A stretch of DNA of 64,000 nucleotides from Streptomyces sp. NBC_00448. Its GTDB lineage: Bacteria > Actinomycetota > Actinomycetes > Streptomycetales > Streptomycetaceae. Where the stretch lies: contig NZ_CP107913.1 of NCBI RefSeq assembly GCF_036014115.1, positions 3,289,001 through 3,353,000 of the forward strand, written 5' to 3'. The translations under genes were made by a program, and so were the position numbers. A model generated the notes under the pieces. The model searched no databases and had not been told where the DNA came from. It saw only the letters and a program-made list of their open reading frames with translations. Shown here piece after piece: positions 8,853 through 17,727 of this stretch. Each line of letters starts with the position of its first letter. The stretch's first letter is position 1.

Positions 8853-9821
8853 TCACCCCGGGTGGCGCGCCTGCCAGCCCGCCCATGCCGAACCCACCAT
8901 CTCCCGGACGTCGTACTGTGCGCGCCAGTCCAGCTCCTTGGCGATCGCCTCGGCCGAGGCGATGACACGGGCCGGGTCACCCGGGCGGCGCGGGCCGACT
9001 TCGGGCACGAGATCAGTGTGACCGGTCACCTCGCCGATCACCGTGACCATCTCGGCCACCGAGACGCCGAGGCCGGTGCCGATGTTCAGCACCAGGGCGG
9101 TGTCCGGGTCGGCGGTGAGCCGGCGGGCGGCGGCCAGGTGCGCGGAGGCGATGTCCTGGACGTGGACGTAGTCGCGGACGCAGGTGCCGTCCGGCGTCGG
9201 GTAGTCGTCGCCGAAGATCAGCGGCGGCGCTCCCGCGGCGAGCCGCTGGAAGACCATCGGGACGAGGTTGGACACGCCGGTGTCGGCGAGTTCCGGGGTG
9301 GCCGCGCCCGCGACGTTGAAGTAGCGCAGCGAGACGGTGGCCATGCCGTACGCCCGGCCGGCCGCCGCGACCAGCCACTCGCCGGCGAGCTTGGTCTGGC
9401 CGTACGGGCTCATCGGCGCGCAGGGGGTCTGCTCGGTGACGAGGTCGACGTCGGTCGGGCCGTAGACGGCCGCGGAGGAGGAGAAGACGAAGCGGCGCAC
9501 CCCGGCGGCCGCGGCCGCGTCGAGGACGGTCCGCAGTCCGTCGATGTTCTCCCGGTAGTAGTACAGCGGGCGTTCGACGGACTCGGCGACCTGCTTCCGG
9601 CCGGCGATGTGCACGATCCCGTCGACGGCGTACTCGCGCAGCACGCGCGCCAGCACCTCCGCGTCGAGCACCGAGCCGCGCTCCAGCACGATGCCGGCCG
9701 GCAGCCGGGCCGGGTCGCCGCTGCTCAGGTCGTCCAGGACCACGAGGCTCTCGCCGGCGGCGGTCAACTCCCTGACGACGTGGGACCCGATGTATCCGGC
9801 TCCGCCGGTGATCAACCACAT
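8853..9821 (-). CDS. galE: UDP-glucose 4-epimerase family protein GalE
   Basis: Short-chain epimerase expected to interconvert UDP-glucose and UDP-galactose (or the N-acetyl forms). The 322-residue product has the NAD-binding GGAGYIG at residues 6-12, the serine-rich strand FVFSSSAAVYG (S114-S116) and the catalytic pair Y140-x3-K144 (YGQTK). The length is normal. It starts at an ATG (9821) and is the first gene of a run with proB. Its position at the edge of the wall-polymer cluster suggests that it supplies a galactose-type nucleotide sugar for the polymer; this is inference. Confidence 0.93.
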   Translation of the reverse strand: MWLITGGAGYIGSHVVRELTAAGESLVVLDDLSSGDPARLPAGIVLERGSVLDAEVLARVLREYAVDGIVHIAGRKQVAESVERPLYYYRENIDGLRTVLDAAAAAGVRRFVFSSSAAVYGPTDVDLVTEQTPCAPMSPYGQTKLAGEWLVAAAGRAYGMATVSLRYFNVAGAATPELADTGVSNLVPMVFQRLAAGAPPLIFGDDYPTPDGTCVRDYVHVQDIASAHLAAARRLTADPDTALVLNIGTGLGVSVAEMVTVIGEVTGHTDLVPEVGPRRPGDPARVIASAEAIAKELDWRAQYDVREMVGSAWAGWQARHPG

Positions 9822-9904
9822 CGTCCCACCCTAACAGCGGGGGCGGCGGGGCCCGATGGCCGCTTCCGGAGGCCGCCCGGCCGTCACCCGAGGTACAGGA
9901 GATC

Positions 9905-9922
9905 TTCACCGAATTCACAGAA
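9905..9922. promoter_or_regulatory. Two adjacent 9-bp direct repeats upstream of the FG-GAP gene
   Basis: TTCACCGAA is followed immediately by TTCACAGAA (one mismatch), ending 5 bp before a plausible -35 element at 9928. This is a typical place for an activator site. The unit resembles half a PHO box (GTTCAYY type), but the period is 9, not 11, so I do not call it PhoP. Confidence 0.4.
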
Positions 9923-9927
9923 AAGCC

Positions 9928-9957
9928 TTGCGCTTCGAGCACATATCCGCATAGGAC
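9928..9957 (+). promoter_or_regulatory. Putative promoter of the FG-GAP gene
   Basis: TTGCGC (9928-9933) and TAGGAC (9952-9957) are separated by 18 bp, near the housekeeping consensus TTGACN / TAGGAT of Streptomyces. Transcription would give a leader of about 125 nt before the GTG at 10088, which follows the ribosome site GAAGGA. Confidence 0.4.
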
Positions 9958-10087
9958 AGAGAGTCGGAGCACCCCGGGGGGGACATCGGCGGTCGAGGCG
10001 ACCTGCGCGCTCTGCGCGGTCCTGCCTGCGACACGTGGCCCGGCGCTGTGGTGCCCGCACACCATTTCTCGACGAAGGAACACACAC

Positions 10088-11854
10088 GTGTCCAACACCA
10101 CTCGCCGCAAGGGCCGCCGTACGGTCGCCTGCGCGGTGCTCGGCTGCGCGGGCCTGCTGGCCACCGGCGCGCTGAGCGGCACCGCGGCTGCTGACGCGCC
10201 CGGTGCCCCCGGCCCGGTCAAGCGGCCGGCCGCCACGGCCAAGGCCTCGCAGTTCTCGCTGCCGGCCCGCTCGTCGAAGAAGCTGCGCGGCAAGACCGCG
10301 AAGATCGCCACCTCCGCCGCGACCACGCACCCGTCCGACTTCGACGGTGACGGCGCGGACGACCTGGTCTACCGGTACAGCAACGGCGACATCGTCATCG
10401 ACCTGCTCAACGGCGCCTCCAACCGCCTCACCACGGTGATCGAGGGCGACACCTCGCAGGTGAAGGACCTGCTGACGCCGGGCGACCTGAACGGCGACGG
10501 CAAGCCCGACCTGCTGACGCTGACCGCCAGCGGCTCGCTGCGCCTGCACAGCGGCGCCAACGGGCTGCAGACCGACGGCTTCCAGTCGTACACCACCATC
10601 GGCACCGGCTGGCAGCAGTACAACAAGCTGTTCGCGCCCGGCGACCTCAACGGTGACGGCAAGCCCGACCTGCTCGCGCGCAGCTCGGCCGGACTGTTCT
10701 TCTACCCGGGCACCGGCTCGGGCTCGGCGCCCTTCGGCGCCCGGGTCCAGGTCGGCGGCGCGGGCTGGAACCAGTTCAACCAGCTCGTCGGCGTGGGCGA
10801 CTTCAACGGCGACGGCATCGGCGACATCGTCGTCCGCAACTCCAGCGGTCTGTGGCTGTACACCGGCAGCGGCAAGGCGGCCACCCCGTTCTCGGCGAAG
10901 ACCCAGATCGGCGGCACCGGCTGGAACCAGTACAACCAGATCCTCGGTGGCGGTGACTACGACGGCAACGGCACCCAGGACCTGCTGGCCCGCGGCTACG
11001 ACGGCACCCTCTACCTGTACGACGGCAACGGCAACGGCACGTTCGACCCCACGCGCGTGACGGTCGGCACGGGCTGGGGCTGGGAGCGGCAGTTCGCGGG
11101 CGCCGGCGCCAACCCGTTCTTCGGCAAGGACGGCATCTACGCCAACACCTCCAACGGCACCCTGTACTACTACGACGCCACCGGCACCGGGAACCTCGAC
11201 GCGAAGTACGACGCCGGCACCGGCTTCGACCGCAGCGCGATCCGGCTCTACGAGGTCTCCTCGCTGACCGACTCCGGGTTCTCGGACCTGATCGGCAAGG
11301 GCCTGTACGACGGCCACCTGTACAACCTGGCGAACTACGCCATCGACGACGACATGCTCGCCGGCGGTTCGACGTCGTACAACCTGGTGGTCGGCCCCGG
11401 TGACCTCAACGGCGACGGCAAGGGCGACCTGCTCGCCCGCACCTCGTCGGCGCTGTACTACTACGGCGGCAACGGCAACGGCCTGTCGATGAAGGGCCGC
11501 GTGCAGATCGGCGGCAGCGGCTGGAACCAGTACAACCAGATCGTCGGCACCGGCGACCTGACCGGTGACGGCAAGGCGGACATCGTCGCTCGCTCGTCGG
11601 CCGGGCTGTACCTGTACGCCGGCACCGGCAACGCGTCCTCACCCTTCGGGGCGAAGAAGAAGATCGGCGGTACCGGCTGGAGCCAGTACAACAAGCTGAT
11701 CGCGCCCGGCGACATGAACGGCGACGGGGTGGCGGACCTGCTGGCCCGCAGCTCGAAGGGCCTGTACTTCTACGCGGGCACCGGAACCGGCACCTTCAAG
11801 GCGCGGGTCCAGATCGGCGGCGCCGGCTGGAGCCAGTACGCCGACCTGGGCTGA
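10088..11854 (+). CDS. Secreted FG-GAP/VCBS repeat protein
   Basis: Exported protein of 588 residues. The N-terminus (MSNTTRRKGRRTVACAVLGC, then a small-residue stretch ending near AAADA) is a signal peptide. The rest is a chain of about ten blades of a beta-propeller type. At least eight carry calcium-binding loops such as DFDGDGADD, DLNGDGKPD, DFNGDGIGD, DYDGNGTQD, DLTGDGKAD and DMNGDGVAD. The recurring unit is a GW-(N/S)QYN lead, the loop, then LLARSSxGLYxYxGTG. Two central blades lack the canonical loop. No enzyme domain or wall-anchor motif is seen. It lies between galE and a GT2 glycosyltransferase, so a role as a surface lectin or adhesin tied to the wall polymer is possible but unproven. 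Confidence 0.88.
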   Translation: MSNTTRRKGRRTVACAVLGCAGLLATGALSGTAAADAPGAPGPVKRPAATAKASQFSLPARSSKKLRGKTAKIATSAATTHPSDFDGDGADDLVYRYSNGDIVIDLLNGASNRLTTVIEGDTSQVKDLLTPGDLNGDGKPDLLTLTASGSLRLHSGANGLQTDGFQSYTTIGTGWQQYNKLFAPGDLNGDGKPDLLARSSAGLFFYPGTGSGSAPFGARVQVGGAGWNQFNQLVGVGDFNGDGIGDIVVRNSSGLWLYTGSGKAATPFSAKTQIGGTGWNQYNQILGGGDYDGNGTQDLLARGYDGTLYLYDGNGNGTFDPTRVTVGTGWGWERQFAGAGANPFFGKDGIYANTSNGTLYYYDATGTGNLDAKYDAGTGFDRSAIRLYEVSSLTDSGFSDLIGKGLYDGHLYNLANYAIDDDMLAGGSTSYNLVVGPGDLNGDGKGDLLARTSSALYYYGGNGNGLSMKGRVQIGGSGWNQYNQIVGTGDLTGDGKADIVARSSAGLYLYAGTGNASSPFGAKKKIGGTGWSQYNKLIAPGDMNGDGVADLLARSSKGLYFYAGTGTGTFKARVQIGGAGWSQYADLG

Positions 11855-11879
11855 TCCGAGCAACCAGCGGCTCACCTGA

Positions 11880-11916
11880 GGGGCGCCGGCACCGCTTCAC
11901 GCGGTGCCGGCGCCCC
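11880..11916 (+). terminator. Terminator of the FG-GAP gene
   Basis: A perfect 16-bp stem, GGGGCGCCGGCACCGC (11880-11895), pairs with 11901-11916 around a 5-nt loop TTCAC. It starts 25 bp after the stop codon. There is no strong U-tract, as is usual in Streptomyces. Confidence 0.85.
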
Positions 11917-11992
11917 TTGCCGTTCCCGCCCGGCGCCGCGCCCACCCCGCCCATCCCGCCGACGTCCCACCTGAACAGCCGCCGACGTCGAA

Positions 11993-12006
11993 GTGACACC
12001 AGTCAC
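11993..12006. promoter_or_regulatory. Candidate Crp (cAMP receptor protein) site
   Basis: GTGACACCAGTCAC is a palindrome that fits both the general GTGA-N6-TCAC pattern and the GTG-N6-G-N-CAC consensus that I recall for Streptomyces Crp. It lies about 170 bp upstream of the GT2 start codon. Binding is inferred from the match only. Confidence 0.4.
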
Positions 12007-12178
12007 AATCCGCGGTGTACGTACATCCTTTCGCCCGCTGAATCGTCTTACCGCAGAGCGCCACGTACCCCTGAGGCACGCCCGCGCTCTGTTCGGCGAC
12101 CCCTCACGGCCGCCGTAGGATTCCACGGACATACCAGCGGCCTGAACCAGCGCTGCGAAAGGCGAGGCGGAAACAAGG

Positions 12179-14254
12179 ATGTCGGTCAAGGTCAGCGTCA
12201 TCGTCCCGGTCTACAACCCCGGGAAATACATAGAGCCGTGCATCGCGTCGCTGTTGGGGCAGACGCTGCCGGCGGACGAACTGGAACTCCTTTTCGTCAA
12301 TGACGGCTCGACCGACGACACCCCCGCGAGACTGGACCGGCTCGCCGCCGAGCACTCGCAGGTGCGGGTGATCCACATCCCGAACTCCGGCTGGCCGGGC
12401 AAGCCGCGCAACATCGGCGTCGAGCAGGCGCGCGGCGAGTACGTGCACTTCGTCGACCAGGACGACTACATGGCGCCCGACGCGCTGCGCCGGCTGTACG
12501 ACATGGGCCACCGCAACGGCTCGGACATCGTCTTCGGCAAGGTCGCGAGCAACTTCCGCGGCGTCCCGCACGGCGTCTTCCGGGTCAACCGCGAGAAGTG
12601 CACGATCCACGACGCGCCGCTGGTGGACAGCCTCACGCCGCACAAGATGTTCCGCACCCAGTTCCTGCGGGACAACAAGATCGCCTACCCCGAGGGCAAG
12701 CGGCGGCTGGAAGACCAGCTGTACATGATGGAGACCTACTTCCCGGCGAAGGTCGTCTCCATCCTCGGCGACTACACCTGCTACCACTACTCCAAGCGCG
12801 ACGACGGCAAGAACGCCGGCTCGGCGAAGATCGTGCCGTCCGGTTACTACGGCAACCTGCGCGAAGTGCTCGACGTGGTGGTCGCCAACACCGAGCCCGG
12901 CACCTTCCGGGACGACCTGCTGCGCCGCTTCTACCGGGTCGAGATGCTCGGCCGGCTCAGCGAGCCGTCGGTGCTGAAGTACACCCCCGAGTACCGCGAC
13001 GAGATGATCGACGCCGTCAACGACGTGGCCGGCGACTTCGTCAACGACGGGGTGCACGACGGGCTCGGCGCCATCATGCGGCTGCGCTCCACCCTGCTGC
13101 GCCGCGACCGGCGCGAGCAGCTGGTCGTGGTCGCCCGCCGGGCCTCCTCGGTCAAGGGCGCCGCCCGGCTGGAGGACTTCCGCTGGGTCGACGGCCGGAT
13201 CGCCGTCACCGTCACCGCCCGCCTGGTGTGGGGCGACGACAAGAAGCCGCTGTCGCTGCTGCGCCGCGGCGACCGCTACTACCTGCACCCCGACTTCCAC
13301 CAGGACCTGCTGGAGGACGGCGAGCTGATCGACGTCACCGACGAGATCGACGGCTACCGCGCGGAGGTCAGCATCCGCGACCGGGAGACCGCGGTGGAGT
13401 GGGCCTGCCCGGCGGAGTTCGAGACCGCGGTGGAGGACCTGCCGGCCGTCGCGGGCGGCCCGGAGGGCGTGCTCTGCGAGGTGGTGCTGCACGGCACCGG
13501 CTACCTCGACCCCAAGGCGGTCAAGGGCCGTGACGCGCTCACCCGCGGCATGTGGGACGTGTGGGTGCCGGTGCGCGGCCTCGGTCTGGTCCGCAAGGCC
13601 CGGCTCGGCGCCGACCGGGCGCCGGGTGTGGACGACGCGTGCCTGCCCGCCCTGCTCGGCGAGCCCGCCCAGCTCACGGTGCCGTACTTCACCGACCCGC
13701 ACGGCAACCTGACGCTGGACGTGGCGCGGCGCGGCAAGAAGCTCGGCGACGCGCTGGCCGGCCACGAGGTGCTGCGGATGCCCGGCGACCAGCTGGAACT
13801 GGAGCTGGCCGCGGTCTCGCACACGGGCACCGCCACGGCCCGGGCCTGGCTGGTGCTGCGCGGCACCGGTCCGGACGCGGCCTTCGCGGGGCTGCCGGCC
13901 GTGCTGGAGCCGGTGGGCGGCCGGGTGCACCTGCGGCCGGCCGACGTCAAGGAGGGCGCCACTCCGTTCACCGGGCTGCGGCCGGGCACCTGGCAGCTGT
14001 CGGCCCGGCTGGACGGCGCCGCCTCGGGACCCGAGCTGAAGATCGGGCAGGTGCGGGTCGACGACCGCGGCCGGCTGCACCCGGTCGAGGGTCTGGCTAC
14101 GGTGGACCCGGCGACCGCCCGTGAGGCCCAGGCCCAGCGGCGCCGGTCGGCCAAGCGCAGCATGCTGAAGCGGATCGGCGGCCCGGTGATGCAGCGGCTC
14201 AACCCCGGCTCCCGCAAGAAGCTCCGGCGGATGGCCGCGCGCTTCGGCGCCTAG
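12179..14254 (+). CDS. GT2 family glycosyltransferase with long C-terminal region
   Basis: The 691-residue product begins with a GT-A catalytic domain: VSVIVPVYNPGKYI, the nucleotide-binding VNDGSTDDT (D42) and the metal-binding DQDDY (D93, D95, D96), followed by an EDQLYM segment in the acceptor region. Residues from about 330 onward are beta-rich with no second catalytic motif. This layout recalls large wall-teichoic-acid glycosyltransferases of the TarS/TarP type, where the rear part binds the polymer. The likely role is adding a sugar to a polyol-phosphate chain in the cytoplasm; donor and acceptor cannot be read from the sequence. The start is the ATG at 12179, with a purine-rich GGCGGAAACAAGG leader. 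It is followed by rmlC on the same strand. Confidence 0.85.
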   Translation: MSVKVSVIVPVYNPGKYIEPCIASLLGQTLPADELELLFVNDGSTDDTPARLDRLAAEHSQVRVIHIPNSGWPGKPRNIGVEQARGEYVHFVDQDDYMAPDALRRLYDMGHRNGSDIVFGKVASNFRGVPHGVFRVNREKCTIHDAPLVDSLTPHKMFRTQFLRDNKIAYPEGKRRLEDQLYMMETYFPAKVVSILGDYTCYHYSKRDDGKNAGSAKIVPSGYYGNLREVLDVVVANTEPGTFRDDLLRRFYRVEMLGRLSEPSVLKYTPEYRDEMIDAVNDVAGDFVNDGVHDGLGAIMRLRSTLLRRDRREQLVVVARRASSVKGAARLEDFRWVDGRIAVTVTARLVWGDDKKPLSLLRRGDRYYLHPDFHQDLLEDGELIDVTDEIDGYRAEVSIRDRETAVEWACPAEFETAVEDLPAVAGGPEGVLCEVVLHGTGYLDPKAVKGRDALTRGMWDVWVPVRGLGLVRKARLGADRAPGVDDACLPALLGEPAQLTVPYFTDPHGNLTLDVARRGKKLGDALAGHEVLRMPGDQLELELAAVSHTGTATARAWLVLRGTGPDAAFAGLPAVLEPVGGRVHLRPADVKEGATPFTGLRPGTWQLSARLDGAASGPELKIGQVRVDDRGRLHPVEGLATVDPATAREAQAQRRRSAKRSMLKRIGGPVMQRLNPGSRKKLRRMAARFGA

Positions 14255-14346
14255 GTTCGGAGCCTGGATTCGGAGCCCAGGCTCCGGCGCCCGGGTTCGG
14301 CCGGGCTTCGGGGCGGGACGGCCGCACGGCACGCAGCACCACTCGA

Positions 14347-14378
14347 ACGGGGTCCCGCGCACATCGGCGGGACCCCGT
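14347..14378 (+). terminator. Terminator between the GT2 gene and rmlC
   Basis: ACGGGGTCCCGC (14347-14358) pairs perfectly with 14367-14378 around an 8-nt loop. A weaker hairpin lies upstream (GAGCCTGG / CCAGGCTC near 14273-14297). Together they separate the GT2 transcript from rmlC. Confidence 0.7.
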
Positions 14379-14482
14379 ACTCCTCGCGGGTGCTCCTGCC
14401 GCCGGCCGGTCACCGCTTCGCCCGCCTCTTTTCCCGTCGCCCTCTCCCCCACCCGTCACCAACCCCCAAGGACGTGATCCGC

Positions 14483-15094
14483 ATGCGGCAGCTGGACATC
14501 GCCGGCGCCTTCGTACACGAGCCCAAGATCTTCCCGGACAGCCGGGGGAGCTTCCACGAGTGGTTCCGCGCCGCGGACTTCGAGGAGTCCGTGGGCCACC
14601 GGCTGGACCTGGTGCAGGCCAACTGTTCGGTGTCCAGCCGCGGCACCCTGCGCGGGGTGCACTTCGCGGACGTGCCGCCGAGCCAGGCGAAGTACGTCAA
14701 GTGCGTGCGCGGCGCGGTGCTCGACGTGATCGTGGACATCCGGGTCGGCTCGCCCACCTTCGGCCAGTGGGAGGGTGTGCGGCTGGACGACGACCAGCAC
14801 CACGCGGTGTACCTCTCCGAGGGCCTGGGGCACGCCTTCATGGCTCTCACCGACGACGCCACGGTGGTCTACCTCTGCTCGGCCGGGTACTCCCCCGGGC
14901 GCGAGCACGGCATCAACCCGCTCGACCCGGAACTGGGCATCGCCTGGCCCTCGGACGTCGAGCCGCTGCTGTCGGAGAAGGACGCCCAGGCGCCCACCCT
15001 CGCCGAGGCCCGCGCCCAGGGGCTGCTGCCCTCGTACGAGGACTGCCTGCGGTTCGACGCAGAACTGCGGGCCGGCGGCCCTGCGGGCTCCTGA
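14483..15094 (+). CDS. rmlC: dTDP-4-dehydrorhamnose 3,5-epimerase RmlC
   Basis: Third enzyme of dTDP-L-rhamnose synthesis; a cupin that epimerises C3 and C5 of the 4-keto sugar. The 203-residue product has the catalytic base H60 (RGTLRGVHF), its partner D167 (LLSEKDAQ) and the proton-donor tyrosine at about Y130 (VVYLCSAGYSP), all in the usual places. The start is the ATG at 14483, 10 nt after AAGGA; the frame stays open back to 14390. It is apart from, and opposite to, rmlA, rmlB and rmlD at 21-24 kb, so the pathway is split over two transcripts. Confidence 0.93.
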   Translation: MRQLDIAGAFVHEPKIFPDSRGSFHEWFRAADFEESVGHRLDLVQANCSVSSRGTLRGVHFADVPPSQAKYVKCVRGAVLDVIVDIRVGSPTFGQWEGVRLDDDQHHAVYLSEGLGHAFMALTDDATVVYLCSAGYSPGREHGINPLDPELGIAWPSDVEPLLSEKDAQAPTLAEARAQGLLPSYEDCLRFDAELRAGGPAGS

Positions 15095-15210
15095 AACCTC
15101 TGAGGTCTCTGAGGATTCGACAAACTTCCGCTGAACGATGTCGGTCCGGCGGAGCAAGCGCTAGCGTCGCTGCATCACTCCCGCCGTCTTTCGCATCGAG
15201 GGGTTGTTCA

Positions 15211-15999
15211 GTGCACCGTCACGAGTTCCTGCGCAGGCTGCACAAGGTCTACAAGCCGCGCAACTATCTGGAGATCGGCGTCAACGACGGGAAGAGCCTG
15301 GCGCTGTCCCGGGTACCGTCCGTCGCGATCGACCCGGCCTTCAAGCTCACCCAGTCCATCAGTTGCGACGTACACCTGGTGCGGGCCACGAGTGACGCGT
15401 TCTTCAACCGCAAGGACCCGCTGCTGCACCTGCGCCCGGGACGCAACCCGTTCCGGGCGCTGGGCCGGCGCGACCCGCTCGCCCTGGTCGGCGACCCCGT
15501 GCTGGAGCTGTCCTTCATCGACGGCATGCACATCTTCGAGTACGCGCTGCGCGACTTCATGAACGTCGAGAAGCACTCCCGCTGGTCCAGCGTGATCGTC
15601 TTCGACGACATGCTGCCGCGCAACGTGGACGAGGCCGCCCGCGACCGCCACACCAAGGACTGGGCCGGCGACGTCTTCAAGGTCGCCCAGGTGCTGCGCC
15701 GCTACCGCCCCGACCTGACCGTGGTGGACGTCGACACCGTGAAGACCGGCGTGACCGCGATCTTCGGCGCCGACCCGACCAACACGGTGCTCCGCGACAA
15801 CTACGACAAGATCATCGCGGAGTACGCCACCGAGGACCCGCAGGACATCCCGGAGGAGCTGTTGCTCCGCAAGAACGCGGTCAACGCCGAGACGCTGCTG
15901 CGGGCCCCCTTCTGGCCCGCGCTCGCCCGGGCCCGCAACCTGCGCCGCGGCCGCTCGTCCTTCGGCGCGATCCGCCGGCAGATCGAGTCCGTGAGCTGA
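15211..15999 (+). CDS. Class I SAM-dependent methyltransferase-like protein
   Basis: The 262-residue product starts at a GTG (15211) preceded by GAGGGG. It shows a Rossmann-type nucleotide loop YLEIGVNDGKSL near residue 20, and LSFIDGMHIFEYALRDF followed by VIVFDDMLPRN, a pattern typical of the Methyltransf_24 group. The C-terminus is Arg-rich. In a wall-polymer cluster it may methylate a sugar, but the glycine loop is less canonical than in proven methyltransferases and no substrate can be named. It ends 9 bp from the stop codon of the facing DUF6020 gene. Confidence 0.7.
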   Translation: MHRHEFLRRLHKVYKPRNYLEIGVNDGKSLALSRVPSVAIDPAFKLTQSISCDVHLVRATSDAFFNRKDPLLHLRPGRNPFRALGRRDPLALVGDPVLELSFIDGMHIFEYALRDFMNVEKHSRWSSVIVFDDMLPRNVDEAARDRHTKDWAGDVFKVAQVLRRYRPDLTVVDVDTVKTGVTAIFGADPTNTVLRDNYDKIIAEYATEDPQDIPEELLLRKNAVNAETLLRAPFWPALARARNLRRGRSSFGAIRRQIESVS

Positions 16000-16008
16000 C
16001 CGCTGGTC

Positions 16009-17727
16009 TCAGGTCCGGCGCCCCGTCGCCGGCGCCGTGTCCTGGTTGCCCTCAGAGGGCGGCCCGGTCGTGGTGTCCGGCGGGGCCGCCGACCGGGCGG
16101 CGCGCTCCCACGGCAGCGTTCGGCGGCCGGCCAGCGCGAGCACCGGCACCGTGAGCATGCCCACGAAGAGCGCGGCGCACATGTAGCGCCACAGCGGTGA
16201 CGGGTTCGCCGCGAGCACCGTGACCTGGAGCCCGGCCGGCAGCACCGCGAGCGCCAGCAGTTCGTACCTGCGGCGGCGCACCGCGACCAGGGCGACCACC
16301 AGGTAGCCCAGGTAGGTCCAGTTCACCCCGCGCCACAGCACCGGTGCCTTCCTCGGTGTCTGCGTCCACTCGTAGGCCCTGGTGGCCAGGTGGTCGAGCT
16401 TGTACGACAGCGGGGCGTCGGAGAGCGACGCGTGGTACGGCAGCTGCTGGACGGAGTCCAGGCCGAAGCTGGACCAGGTGCGCAGCACGTGGTGGTTGGA
16501 CGCCGCGTACTTGCCGGTGTGGCCGGTGAAGGCCCAGGCGATGTCGGCGCGGCACAGCCGGGCGTCGATGATCAGCGTCGGGTGGTGTTCGAGGATGCGC
16601 CCCCACAGGGCGAGCAGTTGCCCGTTCTCCTTGCCGGCCTTGATCCGGTTCATCGGCTTGTGCATGATCAGGTCGGCCACATGGCAGTCGCCACCCGGCC
16701 CGCTCCAGTGCGACAGCGGCGCGAGGCCGCGCATCAGCCGCAGGTCGGAGGCGGTGAAGATGTCGGGGCGCTTGGCGTAGGCGACGCCGATGTCGGCGTA
16801 GTTGAAGGCGTACACCTCGTCGGGGCGCGGCTTCTGGACGCCGAGCGCCGGGTAGAGGAAGTTGTTCATCGCCAGCGTCACCACCAGCGGGACCCCGATC
16901 GCGGCGGCGATCCAGCGGCGCATGCCCGGCAGCAGCAGCACCAGCAGCACCACGGCGGCGATGAGCACCGGGAAGCCGTTGTTGCGGAACAGGCCGATGC
17001 CCAGGCAGCCCAGGGCCAGCGTCAGCAGCTGGTGGCGGAAGGACCGGTCGCGTACGGCGTGCTCGCGGCGCAGCCGGCGGGCGGTGAGCTGGACCACCGC
17101 GCCGAAGGCGACCAGGGTGGCGATGGTGTAGGGGACGTCCTTCCAGACGAACACCGTGAACGAGGCGGTCATCGGGGCCGCGGCGACGACCACGGCGGCG
17201 GCCGCGCTCCACCGCCCGCGCACCCCGAGGTCGCGCAGCGCCACGCAGACGTAGGCGAGCGCGGCCGCCATGCAGACGGTCTGGACGAAGGTCAGGGCCG
17301 CGATGCCGCCGGTGACCTCCAGCGAGATCCACAGCAGCGCGTCGTAGGCGACCGAGTGGTCCGAGCGCCAGTGGGAGGTGCTGACCTCGTAGATGTAGGT
17401 GAGGGTGTCGCCGCTGATCCGGCCCGGGTAGAAGGCGGCCCACCAGCCCAGCAGCAGCAGCTGGCAGGCGGCGTACACCGCGAGCGGCAGCCGCCAGCGG
17501 GCGGGCAGGCGGGAGGGCGACCAGCGGCCGGGCCCGGCCGGGGAGAGCGCGGAGGCGCCCGGCGGCGGGCCTGCCGGGGTGCCCCCGGCGGCCTTTCCGG
17601 GGGCCTTCACCAGGTCGGGCGGCGCGGTGTCCGCGGAGGTGTCCAGGTGGGCGTCGGCGCGGGCGTTCGCGGGAGCGTTCGCGGGGGCGCCGAACCGGCC
17701 GCCGCCCGGGGAGTTCGGGGCGCTCAT
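16009..17727 (-). CDS. DUF6020-type polytopic membrane protein (GT-C-like)
   Basis: The 572-residue product has a disordered Ala/Pro/Gly-rich N-terminus (about 80 residues) followed by roughly ten to twelve membrane helices. The first external loop contains YPGRISGDTLTYIYEVSTSH, with acidic residues after helix 1 as in GT-C glycosyltransferases that use polyprenyl-phosphate sugars. I recognise the DUF6020 pattern from memory. Its ATG overlaps the stop of the upstream GT2 gene (17724-17727). It is the last gene of the rmlA operon. A function as an external glycosyltransferase that decorates the exported polymer is inferred. Confidence 0.75.
   Translation of the reverse strand: MSAPNSPGGGRFGAPANAPANARADAHLDTSADTAPPDLVKAPGKAAGGTPAGPPPGASALSPAGPGRWSPSRLPARWRLPLAVYAACQLLLLGWWAAFYPGRISGDTLTYIYEVSTSHWRSDHSVAYDALLWISLEVTGGIAALTFVQTVCMAAALAYVCVALRDLGVRGRWSAAAAVVVAAAPMTASFTVFVWKDVPYTIATLVAFGAVVQLTARRLRREHAVRDRSFRHQLLTLALGCLGIGLFRNNGFPVLIAAVVLLVLLLPGMRRWIAAAIGVPLVVTLAMNNFLYPALGVQKPRPDEVYAFNYADIGVAYAKRPDIFTASDLRLMRGLAPLSHWSGPGGDCHVADLIMHKPMNRIKAGKENGQLLALWGRILEHHPTLIIDARLCRADIAWAFTGHTGKYAASNHHVLRTWSSFGLDSVQQLPYHASLSDAPLSYKLDHLATRAYEWTQTPRKAPVLWRGVNWTYLGYLVVALVAVRRRRYELLALAVLPAGLQVTVLAANPSPLWRYMCAALFVGMLTVPVLALAGRRTLPWERAARSAAPPDTTTGPPSEGNQDTAPATGRRT

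Larger units (their letters stand above)
11855..12178. other. Intergenic region: terminator, then leader of the GT2 gene
   Basis: This 324-bp spacer holds the terminator of the FG-GAP gene (11880-11916), a Crp-type palindrome (11993-12006) and a long leader to the GT2 start at 12179. I see no credible small gene. Confidence 0.6.

Noticed and set aside
9905..9922. PHO box before the FG-GAP gene
   Set aside because: Units resemble half PHO boxes but the period is 9 bp rather than 11, so PhoP is not supported.
12104..14452. A 782-codon open frame on the minus strand
   Set aside because: Antisense to the GT2 glycosyltransferase, which has clear catalytic motifs; the shadow has none.
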